This document shows, piece after piece, positions 35,463-45,433 of a stretch of DNA of 64,000 bases. The notes under the pieces were generated by a model. It saw only the letters and a program-made list of their open reading frames with translations, was not told the DNA's origin and did not search any database. Origin of the DNA: Pseudohalioglobus lutimaris (GTDB lineage: Bacteria > Pseudomonadota > Gammaproteobacteria > Pseudomonadales > Halieaceae). A program made the position numbers and the translations under genes. The stretch spans positions 1 to 64,000 of the forward strand of contig NZ_PKUS01000001.1 of assembly GCF_002866825.1 (NCBI RefSeq), read 5' to 3'. How positions within the stretch are numbered: position 1 is the first letter of the stretch; each line of letters opens with the position of its first letter.

Positions 35463-36395
35463 GTGGGCGACGACACACATCAACACACAGACAGCGAAGA
35501 AAATAACACCAGCGCCAGTGGAAGCAGCGGCCCAGGGGTCGCATCCAGCCCCAGTGCAAGTCCGCCGGCCAAGGGCTTCAGCCTGGGGACCGTAGTGGAG
35601 GACGCCAGGCGAGTCTGCACGGACCCCAGCGGATTCTACAGCGACATGGCAAAGAGCGGAGGCTATGCTGAACCGGCAATTTTTGTCGCGGTCATGGCAG
35701 CCATACTGGGCTTGCTGATGACTATTTTCGCCATGTTCGGCGCCGGCCACCTGGGCGCTATGGCAATTTCAGTGGCCTCGATAATCATTATGCCGATTTT
35801 TGCTGTCATCGGCAGTTTTATCGCTGCTCTGGTGATGTTCGTAATCTGGAAGCTAATGGGTTCGTCACAGAGCTACGAAACAGCCTATCGCTGCATAGCC
35901 TACGCAACCGCCATCTACCCGATCATGGGTCTGCTGAATATTGTCCCTTATGTGGGCACGGTAATCGGCGTGCTGTGGGGCGTATACCTGATGTACACCG
36001 CAAGTATTAAAGTCCATGAAATCAAGGCGGAAACGGCCAGAATCGTCATGGGTATATTGGCGGCATTAATGGTGTTCTCACAAATTTCCGGGGAGATTGC
36101 CAGCCGTAAAATAGCCGCTAAGGCTCAACAGTTGGAAGAGCGACTGGAAAAACTGGGCATACCAGGAGACTCAGCGCGCAACAATGACGGGCAGTCGCCT
36201 GAGACAGTCGGTGAAACCCTCGAGGCGGGTCTGGCAGAGCTTGAAAACATAGACCAGATGACGCCCGAAGAAGCCGGCGAGAAGCTCGGTGCATTCTTCA
36301 AGAAGTTTGAAGAGGGTGCCAAAGCATTTGAAAAGAGTTATGAAGAGAGTGCTGAAGGCACTGCGGAAGACAGTGCGGAAGGTGGTAGAGAGTAA
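35463..36395 (+). CDS. Yip1-domain membrane protein with charged C-terminal tail
   Basis: A 310-residue inner-membrane protein starting at GTG 35463 (GGGAGAC upstream). A Ser/Pro-rich cytosolic N-terminus (to about 45) precedes the Yip1 domain (about 45-210) with five predicted helices and the family-type phrases YRCIAYATAIYPIMGLLNIVPYVGTVIGVLWGVYLMY. The last 100 residues are strongly acidic and helical, with repeated Glu-rich units (ESAEGTAEDSAEGG at the end). Bacterial Yip1 proteins have no settled function; lipid or membrane stress roles are often suggested. Confidence 0.75.
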   Translation: MGDDTHQHTDSEENNTSASGSSGPGVASSPSASPPAKGFSLGTVVEDARRVCTDPSGFYSDMAKSGGYAEPAIFVAVMAAILGLLMTIFAMFGAGHLGAMAISVASIIIMPIFAVIGSFIAALVMFVIWKLMGSSQSYETAYRCIAYATAIYPIMGLLNIVPYVGTVIGVLWGVYLMYTASIKVHEIKAETARIVMGILAALMVFSQISGEIASRKIAAKAQQLEERLEKLGIPGDSARNNDGQSPETVGETLEAGLAELENIDQMTPEEAGEKLGAFFKKFEEGAKAFEKSYEESAEGTAEDSAEGGRE

Positions 36396-36460
36396 GAGAG
36401 CTCGCTGCAGGCACCCCCGTGAGCCCGCTAACGCATCAACGAGCGCATAGAATGACAAGT

Positions 36461-36488
36461 AGAACGGGGGTCTTCACTCCCCCGTTCT
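36461..36488. terminator. Hairpin between converging Yip1 and gdhA genes
   Basis: Perfect 10-base arms AGAACGGGGG and CCCCCGTTCT with an 8-base loop lie in the 220-base gap between two converging genes. There is no adjacent T-run on either strand, so bidirectional termination is plausible but unproved. Confidence 0.45.
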
Positions 36489-36615
36489 ATAGCGCTTTCC
36501 ATCAGGAAAGCGATATTCTCCGCAAAGAACAAGCTTTTCTGCGGCATTCCCAGGCCTCGCAAATGACGTTCATGAGGCAAGCGGCTCACAATACCCGTTA
36601 GTTTTATCCAAACGC

Positions 36616-38373
<1,758 letters not shown>

Positions 38374-40863
38374 CTATCCTGGCTGCGTCGACGATTGCCC
38401 CGGCTCCTCAAGATGCGCCTTTACCCGGCGCAGGCGCAGCGCATTTGACACAACACAGACACTGGAAAGCGCCATCGCGCCGGCGGCCAGCATAGGCGAC
38501 AACACAGTACCGTTAAACGGGTATAGCGCCCCTGCGGCCACCGGTATGAGCAAAGCGTTGTAGCCAAAGGCCCAGAAAAGATTCTGGCTAATATTTCTCA
38601 TGGTTTTGCGGCTGATCTCAAAGGCGTTGGCCACACCGCGTAAGTCACCGGAACGCAAAACCACGTCAGCGCTTTCAATGGCGATATCAGTACCAGTACC
38701 AATCGCAATGCCGATGTCGGCGCTGGCCAGTGCCGGCGCATCGTTGATGCCGTCGCCGACAAACGCCAGTTTCTCACCGCCACTACGCAATTCGTTTACA
38801 GCGTCGACTTTACCCTCTGGCAGTACTTCGGCAACGACCTGATCGATGCCAAGCTGCGCAGCGATGTGATTGGCAGTAGCGCTATTGTCGCCGGTAATCA
38901 TGGTAATTTTCAGGCCCATCTCATGCAGCGCCGAAATGGCTTTGCGACTGCCGGGCTTTATCGGGTCGGCAACGCCAATCACCGCAACAAGGTCCCCGCC
39001 AACGGCTGCGTACAAAGGGGTTCGCCCAGCGCTGGCTAGTTGTTCGGCCTGCTCCTGCAGGGTGTCCAGATCAATGCCATTCCGGGTCATAAACCGGTCG
39101 GCACCCACTAGCACCTGCTGGCCTGATACGATAGCGCGGATACCGTAGCCTGTGATCGACTCGAAGTCTGTTATCGGTGGCAGTTCCAGTCGCCGTTCGC
39201 CAGCGGCGCGCACAAGCGCATGGGCAATCGGATGCTCTGACTTTGCTTCCACGGCAGCAACCAGACGCAGGACTTCGTCTTCGCTGCCGGGCTCGGAGAC
39301 ATGGAGGTCAGTAAGGGTGGGCTGCCCGGCGGTGAGGGTGCCCGTTTTGTCAACCGCAACGAGGGTGGCCTCCTGCAAAGTTTGCAGGGCTGAGCCCTTG
39401 CGAAACAACACACCCAGTTCGGCTGCCCTGCCAGTGCCCACCATTATTGAAGTTGGCGTGGCCAAACCCATTGCACAAGGGCAGGCAATGATAAGCACGG
39501 ATACACAGGCTATTAACGCGTTGCTGAGCACAGGCTGCGGTCCCAGCCACAGCCATAGCCCAAGCGTGAGCGCGGCGATTGCGAGAACTGCCGGGACAAA
39601 CCAGGCTGTAACCTTATTAACGACATCCTGGATTGGCAGCCGCGCCCCTTGTGCTTGCTCGACCATACGCACAATTTGCGCGAGCGTAGTGTCCGCGCCC
39701 ACCCGGGTTGCCTCAAAGCGCAGTGTGCCGGTGCCGTTGATAGTGCCGCCAGTCAGTTCGGCGCCGGTTTGCTTTTGCGCCGGCGCGGGCTCACCCGAAA
39801 GCATGCTTTCGTCGACGTAGGAACTACCATCGATTACCGTGCCATCAACTGCGATCCGCTCGCCGGGTCGTACCTGCACAATATCGCCGATGACAATTTG
39901 CTCGACCGCCAGATCGGTTGTTTCACCGTTGCGCTCTATGCGCGCAGTTTTCGGTTGCAGCCCGATGAGTTTGCGGATTGCCTCGCCGGTGCGCCCCTTG
40001 GCGCGTGACTCGAGATACCGGCCAAGCAAAATCAGCGTGATAATGACGGCGGCCGCTTCAAAGTAAACGGCGCGGCTTGCAGCCGGCAGCAGGTCAGGCC
40101 AGAAGAGTGCTACACATGAGAACGACCATGCGGCCAGCGTACCGATGGCCACCAGTGAGTTCATGTCTGGCATACCTTTGAACAGTGCGGGAATGCCTTT
40201 GCGCAGGAAGACCTGACCTGGCCAGACCATAACCAATGTGGTCAGCGCAAACTGAATCAGCCAACTATTGGTTGTACCGATATTTCTGGCAATCACCTGC
40301 TCCCAACTCGGTATCAGGTGTGCGCCCATTTCGAGGATGAAAACCGGCATCGTGAGGATCAGCGCCAGCCACGTCCTTCGGGCCAGGCTGGAAGCTTCAG
40401 CGGCTTTGTTGTCGTCTCGATCTGATTGCTCATGGCTGGTGACCTGCGCTGCATAACCCGCAGCGGTAGCAATCGCAGCTAGTTCCGCTGGCCCGGTGGC
40501 ACCGCGAAAATAGGTGACGTCAGCCGTTTCGTCGACCAGGTTGACGCTCGCTTGCAACACTCCCGGTGCACGGGCCAGTACTTTTTCCACACGGCTCACG
40601 CACGAGGCGCATGTCATTTCCCGCACTTGCAGGCGAACGGTCACAGTGCGTGCCGGATAGCCTGCGCTGTGCAGGGCTGCGGCCAGTTCAGGCGCCGCCG
40701 CCGTGCCGTTGACCAATGCGGTTTCACTTGCCAGGTTCACCGAGGCTTCCGTCACGCCAGCAACACTGGCCAGGGTGTCTTCAACCCGCTTTACACAAGA
40801 GGCGCATGACATCCCGTCAACCTCAAGCTTGAGGCCCGGCGATTCGCTAGACTGCTGTACCAT
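38374..40863 (-). CDS. copA: Copper-exporting P1B-type ATPase
   Basis: An 829-residue heavy-metal ATPase that pumps Cu(I) out of the cytosol. I start it at ATG 40863 (GGAG upstream), which drops 12 N-terminal residues of the open frame. Two N-terminal metal-binding domains carry GMSCASC (about 17-23) and EMTCASC (about 83-89). The membrane metal site CPC appears in IACPCAMGLATPTS, the phosphorylated Asp in DKTGTLT, the family His-Pro in KSEHPIAHAL and the hinge in VGDGINDAPALASADIGIAIGTGTD. No CueR-type regulator or copper chaperone gene is adjacent. Confidence 0.95.
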   Translation of the reverse strand: MVQQSSESPGLKLEVDGMSCASCVKRVEDTLASVAGVTEASVNLASETALVNGTAAAPELAAALHSAGYPARTVTVRLQVREMTCASCVSRVEKVLARAPGVLQASVNLVDETADVTYFRGATGPAELAAIATAAGYAAQVTSHEQSDRDDNKAAEASSLARRTWLALILTMPVFILEMGAHLIPSWEQVIARNIGTTNSWLIQFALTTLVMVWPGQVFLRKGIPALFKGMPDMNSLVAIGTLAAWSFSCVALFWPDLLPAASRAVYFEAAAVIITLILLGRYLESRAKGRTGEAIRKLIGLQPKTARIERNGETTDLAVEQIVIGDIVQVRPGERIAVDGTVIDGSSYVDESMLSGEPAPAQKQTGAELTGGTINGTGTLRFEATRVGADTTLAQIVRMVEQAQGARLPIQDVVNKVTAWFVPAVLAIAALTLGLWLWLGPQPVLSNALIACVSVLIIACPCAMGLATPTSIMVGTGRAAELGVLFRKGSALQTLQEATLVAVDKTGTLTAGQPTLTDLHVSEPGSEDEVLRLVAAVEAKSEHPIAHALVRAAGERRLELPPITDFESITGYGIRAIVSGQQVLVGADRFMTRNGIDLDTLQEQAEQLASAGRTPLYAAVGGDLVAVIGVADPIKPGSRKAISALHEMGLKITMITGDNSATANHIAAQLGIDQVVAEVLPEGKVDAVNELRSGGEKLAFVGDGINDAPALASADIGIAIGTGTDIAIESADVVLRSGDLRGVANAFEISRKTMRNISQNLFWAFGYNALLIPVAAGALYPFNGTVLSPMLAAGAMALSSVCVVSNALRLRRVKAHLEEPGQSSTQPG

Positions 40864-41030
40864 TATCTGAACTCCATTATCAGACAGCCGGAGCCTCATA
40901 CCACCAGCAGCGCTCCGGTATCCTGGGAGGCGTCACGGTGCAGTACGGCGCAGGTCAGCTGAGCCGGCAAAGTCGCGCTCTTACAACGATAGCCGCTGGC
41001 GTAATGGCCGTTGAGGGTTGCCAGTATGCC

Positions 41031-41783
41031 CTACCAGGGAATTTTCTTTCCCTGGTAGTCATAAAACTTGCCGTTGTCCCCTGGCCCAAGACCCGCAAAC
41101 ACGTCAAGCAACCCCTTCACACTAACTTCGGGGGTAATGTCGGCCCCGGCGCCGCCCATGTCGGTCTGCACCCAGCCCGGATGCACAACCACGCAGGTGA
41201 AACCCTGCTCACCCAGTTCGAGCGCCAGCGAACTGTTCATCATGTTGAGGGCGGTTTTACTGGCCCGGTAACCGTAGTAGCCGCCTTCGTTACCCTCGAT
41301 ACTACCCATCCTGCTGCTAATCTGAATCACCGTCTTCTGCTCTCCGCGCCGCAGGTGGGGTAAGAGCGCCTGAGTCACGCGCATTGGTCCAAGCGTGTTA
41401 ACCGCAAACGTCTTGTCGAGTTGGGTGAAGTCGGTTTCTGCAAAACTTGCCGCAGTGTGGCCGCCGATTCCGGCGTTATTTATCAGCATATCGATTTTGA
41501 CCCCATCCAGACGCCGTGCAAGGGCCGCAAGGCTATCCGCATCGGTCACGTCCAGTTGCTCCACACGGGCACCGGTGGCCTTGAGCTCAGCTGCCTCACC
41601 GGGCTTGCGCGCAGTGCCGATCACGTCCATGCCACGTGACTGCAATTGCTTGACCATCTCGAGGCCAATGCCGCGATTGGCACCCGTTACCAACACCGTC
41701 ATAACGGTACCGGCTATTGCGGATGCAGGGCATACGCCTGCCATGATTGACACACACACAGTAAAAGCGATTGCTTTAAGCAC
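41031..41783 (-). CDS. Short-chain dehydrogenase with signal peptide
   Basis: A 250-residue SDR. The start GTG at 41783 is backed by a strong AAGGAGG site, so the first 26 residues are real and look like a signal peptide (hydrophobic core VCVSIMAGVCPASA, then SAIAG). An internal ATG at 41702 would give a cytosolic form. The fold is classical SDR: TGANRGIG cofactor loop, NNAGIGG, active Ser in ISSRMG and YGYRASK as Tyr-x-x-x-Lys. Phrases resemble the sniffer/carbonyl-reductase-like branch. Export would be unusual, since NAD(P) is cytosolic; see the finding on this gene. Confidence 0.8.
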   Translation of the reverse strand: MLKAIAFTVCVSIMAGVCPASAIAGTVMTVLVTGANRGIGLEMVKQLQSRGMDVIGTARKPGEAAELKATGARVEQLDVTDADSLAALARRLDGVKIDMLINNAGIGGHTAASFAETDFTQLDKTFAVNTLGPMRVTQALLPHLRRGEQKTVIQISSRMGSIEGNEGGYYGYRASKTALNMMNSSLALELGEQGFTCVVVHPGWVQTDMGGAGADITPEVSVKGLLDVFAGLGPGDNGKFYDYQGKKIPW

Positions 41784-41974
41784 GGGATTTAGCCTCCTTC
41801 TGGATTCGCCGGGTAACGAATTGTAGCAGGGCCCTGTCCCCTTGCCAGTCGCCTCTTTGTCAACTGCATGTGTTTACAGGAGGATTAAAGCTAACTAGTC
41901 TTGAGAAGCCAGGGCCGCTGCACCCAGCGGCCTGGGCATTGCACTTGCGAATAGCGAGGTGAGCGTTGAGCTTT

Positions 41975-42220
41975 ATGACATCAGAACCTGTAAAGCGGGC
42001 CCGTCGGCTATTGCTGGCGTCAGCCAGGTGTGCGCATCCTGGAGTAAAGGCCTGCAACGTGACGATGTTACTGGCACGGCTGTGGGCACTGCCGGGCGTT
42101 ACTGCCGCGACTGAGTCCAGTCCCGTGATCTCGTCGAACCCATTTGACGAGCGCGCATCGCTTGATGAAACGATTCAGGCCGCCCATGAAAAGGCGCTGT
42201 CTGAGAACGGCCGGTTCTGA
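41975..42220 (+). CDS. Small hypothetical protein, weakly supported
   Basis: An 81-codon frame that ends 3 bases before the next gene's ATG, so it might be a coupled upstream gene. The N-terminal half is rich in Arg and Ala, the C-terminal half acidic (NPFDERASLDETIQAAHEKALSENG), which reads like a real helical tail. No ribosome binding site is clear and I recognise no family. Confidence 0.3.
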   Translation: MTSEPVKRARRLLLASARCAHPGVKACNVTMLLARLWALPGVTAATESSPVISSNPFDERASLDETIQAAHEKALSENGRF

Positions 42221-42223
42221 CCC

Positions 42224-42778
42224 ATGACGCAACATGAATACGTGTTCGTCGCGATCTCAATCATATTGGGCTTTGCTATTACACGCCTGCTGGGTTCCGC
42301 AGCGGACATGATTCGGGTATCCAGGAATGTGACCTTTCACTGGGCGACCGCCCTGTGGGCGCTATGCGTGATGCTGTTCATCTTGCAGCTGTGGTGGGTG
42401 GGCTGGGAACTCCATTCGTTTTCACAGTGGACGATTCTTGACTTTTTTGCCCTCGTTCTGGGAGCCATTTTCATATACGGAGCAGCCGAGTTAGCCCTGC
42501 CAAGAGAAGATTATGACATTTCGGATCACTCAGAGCTCGACTTTCTGGAACACAGTCGCTCACTAGGCAGAGGGTCTGCGCTATCAATGCTGGGATACTT
42601 CGCGGTGGGTCCCCACGTGAATATCAGCCTGTTTGGCAACCCGCCTTTACCTTCTATCGGCATTCCACTTACAGGCGCCGCCCTGATGTTATTGATTGCC
42701 GGAAGACCCGCCTGGTTCAAGCCGTTAGTGTCGGTGTTTACCTGCTACGCGCTGCTTATTCTCTATCTGACTGCATAA
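42224..42778 (+). CDS. Small integral membrane protein, unknown
   Basis: A 184-residue protein with five to six hydrophobic helices (e.g. VFVAISIILGFAITRLLG, WALCVMLFILQLWWVG, FALVLGAIFIYGAAEL, LTGAALMLLIAG, VSVFTCYALLILYL). A short acidic cytosolic or periplasmic stretch (REDYDISDHSELDFLEH) lies in the middle. I recognise no family motif. It converges with the acyl-CoA dehydrogenase genes. Confidence 0.6.
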   Translation: MTQHEYVFVAISIILGFAITRLLGSAADMIRVSRNVTFHWATALWALCVMLFILQLWWVGWELHSFSQWTILDFFALVLGAIFIYGAAELALPREDYDISDHSELDFLEHSRSLGRGSALSMLGYFAVGPHVNISLFGNPPLPSIGIPLTGAALMLLIAGRPAWFKPLVSVFTCYALLILYLTA

Positions 42779-42809
42779 GCGACGAACTTCGCCAAAAGCC
42801 GTCTGGCAG

Positions 42810-44033
42810 CTAACCCTTCCCATTCGGAATATCCTGAAACGCCATACCCTTGTCTGCGCGCGGCTCCTGGGGCAGGCCCAGTACCTGCTCCGCCAGGATA
42901 TTGCGCATGACCTCATCGGTGCCGCCGGCCAGGCGCACTCCCGGTGAGAACAACACCGTTTTTTGAAAGTGCGCCTGCTCCGGGCTGAGCTCATCCTCCT
43001 GGATGATTCCCGCCTGACCGAATAACTGGCAGGCAAAATTTGCGATCTCCTGGTTCATCACCGCACCGACCAACTTACCCAGAGAGGCTTCTGCACCGGC
43101 AACACCGCCTTTTGCCACGGCGGTAAGCATGCGCTTGTTGGCTGCCTGTAAACCTGCGTACTGACTGTACCAGGTCGCCAGGCGCTCGCGAACAATGGGA
43201 TCGTTGGCAATGGGCTCACCATTGAGTTCAAGTGATTTGACCAGATCGAGAAACTGGGGAAAGCCTGTAGGCTGCACGCCGCTGATAGCCAGGCGCTCAC
43301 TCATCAGTACCGTCAGGGCACCGGTCCAGCCACCACCCACTTCACCCAAACGGTAGTTATCGGGTACCACGGCATCGTTAAAGAAGACCTCGTTAAAATG
43401 CTGCCCGCCATCCATCTGCTTTATCGGCCGCACTTCCACCCCGCTCTGGCGCATATCGATCATAAACATCGTTAAGCCGCGGTACTTGGAGACAGTGGGG
43501 TCGGTGCGCGTGAGCACAACCCCGTAATCTGAATGCTGTGCACCAGACGTCCAGATCTTCTGCCCGTTGAGTATCCAGTCGTCACCTTTGCGCTCCGCGC
43601 GTGTGCGCAGGCCGGCGACATCGGAACCCGCACTGGGCTCACTGAACAATTGGCACCATACATCCTCGGCACTGGCCATGCGCGGCAGCAACTCCAGCTT
43701 GGCCGCCTCCTCGGCGAAGTGCATGATGGCCGGGCCGCAATTGCCGATGCCGATCACAAACTGGGCGTCTCGCGTTTCGTACTTTGCCACTTCCTGCGCC
43801 CAGATAACATCATGCAGTGGCGTCAGGCCGGCGCCCCCATACTCCCTGGGCCAGGTCAGGCAGGCAAATCCAGCAGCCGCTTTCCTGGCATACCAGTCTT
43901 TGGCCTCCAGGAAGGCTTGCTCACCCTCCATGCCTCGCAGCAGGTTATCGGTACGGCGCCTGGCGTTGGCATCAAGCCAGGCGACAACGTCTGCTCGAAA
44001 CTGTGCCTGTTCCGGGGTATCTTCAAAATCCAT
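42810..44033 (-). CDS. Acyl-CoA dehydrogenase (large-type subunit of pair)
   Basis: A 407-residue flavoprotein of the acyl-CoA dehydrogenase family. Start ATG has a strong AGGAGAG site. Family blocks are visible: WCQLFSEPSAGSDVAGLRTRAE (FAD/substrate contact), DDWILNGQKIWTSGAQ and a C-terminal GGTDEVMRNILAEQVLGLP. It lies 12 bases downstream of a second, shorter acyl-CoA dehydrogenase. Such pairs often form heteromeric enzymes for steroid or unusual acyl-CoA oxidation (FadE heterotetramers); that role here is inference. Confidence 0.88.
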   Translation of the reverse strand: MDFEDTPEQAQFRADVVAWLDANARRRTDNLLRGMEGEQAFLEAKDWYARKAAAGFACLTWPREYGGAGLTPLHDVIWAQEVAKYETRDAQFVIGIGNCGPAIMHFAEEAAKLELLPRMASAEDVWCQLFSEPSAGSDVAGLRTRAERKGDDWILNGQKIWTSGAQHSDYGVVLTRTDPTVSKYRGLTMFMIDMRQSGVEVRPIKQMDGGQHFNEVFFNDAVVPDNYRLGEVGGGWTGALTVLMSERLAISGVQPTGFPQFLDLVKSLELNGEPIANDPIVRERLATWYSQYAGLQAANKRMLTAVAKGGVAGAEASLGKLVGAVMNQEIANFACQLFGQAGIIQEDELSPEQAHFQKTVLFSPGVRLAGGTDEVMRNILAEQVLGLPQEPRADKGMAFQDIPNGKG

Positions 44034-44045
44034 GCGAGTCTCTCC

Positions 44046-45146
44046 TCAGGCGGCGTCCAGTAAGCGGCTGGCCACGGCATCCTTCCACTGCGGTTGCGAG
44101 CCGATTGCTACGGACAGCAACTGCGCGCGGCGATAGTACAGGTGACAATCAAACTCCCAGGTAAAGCCCATTCCGCCATGCGCCTGGATATTTTCCCGGG
44201 TGATCTGATAATAGGCGTCGGTTGCCGAAACACGGGCGGTGGCTGCGGCCAAAGGCAGATCCGGCGCATCGCAAGACAATGCCCAGGCACCGTAATAGGC
44301 ATTGGCGCGGGCCAACTCCAGCGCAACAAACATATCCGCGAACTTATGCTTAATCGCCTGAAACGAAGCAACGGGACGACCAAACGCGTAGCGTTCTCTG
44401 GTATAGGCTATGCCCATATCCATGGCGGCCTGGCTGCCGCCAATTTGCTCGAAGGCAAACAGCACAGCTGCCTTATCCAACAGCTCGGCCAGAGCATGAC
44501 ATCCATCCTCGCTTTCACCAAGGCGCTCTACAGGAGCCTGAGCGAATGTCAGCTGCGCCTGGGAGCGGCTTGGATCCATGCTGGCAAGTACGCGGCGCTG
44601 TACACCGGGCCCCTCAAGATTGACCAGGTAAAGTCCGGCATCGCCATTGGGGTCCCGGGCGATGACAACAGCAAAGTCAGCGACATCACCATCCGGTACG
44701 GGCAGTTTTACACCCTGCAGTACGCCCTCTTCCACTGTCGCGTTAACCTCCAGCGCGCCCTGGCCCTCACTACTGGCGAGCGTACCGATCAGCTCTCCCG
44801 CTGCCAGTCGTGGCAGATAGCGCTGTTTCTGCTGCTCATTGCCCCAGGCTTTAATCGCCTCGGTGGCCAGGTACACACTGGACGAGAATGGCACGGGTGC
44901 GAGCGAGCGACCCAGCTCTTCAGCCACAACGCACAACTCCAGATAGCCAAGCCCCAGGCCGCCATAGGCCTCGGGAATCGCCATTGCGGTCCAGCCCAGA
45001 TCCACAATCTTTTGCCACAGTGGCTGGTGGTAGGGCTCCGGGTTATCCAGGATGCTGCGCACGACTGCTGCCGTAGATTCCTGACCCAGAAAGTTGCGCG
45101 CCTGGTCACGGATGAACAACTGATCTTCGGAAAATTCGAAATTCAT
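44046..45146 (-). CDS. Acyl-CoA dehydrogenase (small-type subunit of pair)
   Basis: A 366-residue acyl-CoA dehydrogenase started at ATG 45146 (AGAGGGA upstream, then the typical MNFEFSEDQ opening). Conserved pieces include AIPEAYGGLGLGYLEL and QAHGGMGFTWEFDCHLYYRRAQLL near the C-terminus. The usual middle FAD-binding motif is degenerate (TLASSEGQGALEVNA), as in the partner subunits of heteromeric FadE enzymes, which keep only part of the active site. It is the first gene of the pair with 42810-44033. Confidence 0.85.
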   Translation of the reverse strand: MNFEFSEDQLFIRDQARNFLGQESTAAVVRSILDNPEPYHQPLWQKIVDLGWTAMAIPEAYGGLGLGYLELCVVAEELGRSLAPVPFSSSVYLATEAIKAWGNEQQKQRYLPRLAAGELIGTLASSEGQGALEVNATVEEGVLQGVKLPVPDGDVADFAVVIARDPNGDAGLYLVNLEGPGVQRRVLASMDPSRSQAQLTFAQAPVERLGESEDGCHALAELLDKAAVLFAFEQIGGSQAAMDMGIAYTRERYAFGRPVASFQAIKHKFADMFVALELARANAYYGAWALSCDAPDLPLAAATARVSATDAYYQITRENIQAHGGMGFTWEFDCHLYYRRAQLLSVAIGSQPQWKDAVASRLLDAA

Positions 45147-45433
45147 GGTCCCTCTCTTTTTACCTACACTGAGCAATGCCCATGTCTGGGCGAATGCGCA
45201 AAGTCATCAATTATAGGAAAAAGCGCCTACTGCGCGGATCAAATTACTGCACTGCGTGGGTAATCCTGCAGGAATGGGGCACATTCCGACACTGGCATGT
45301 CAGCCTTTGAAGCAGGAAGAAATCAGGCCATGACCTGTCAACCGGAACAATCGATGAGCGTCAACACGCCGTGGCCCGGCAGTCGAACCTGCCAGGCCGC
45401 TTTACATGAGGTCGATCAGGGACAACCCAACAC

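Noticed and set aside
44094-45263. 389-codon frame on the plus strand
   Set aside because: Lies entirely opposite the acyl-CoA dehydrogenase and its leader; composition is that of an antisense shadow in GC-rich DNA.
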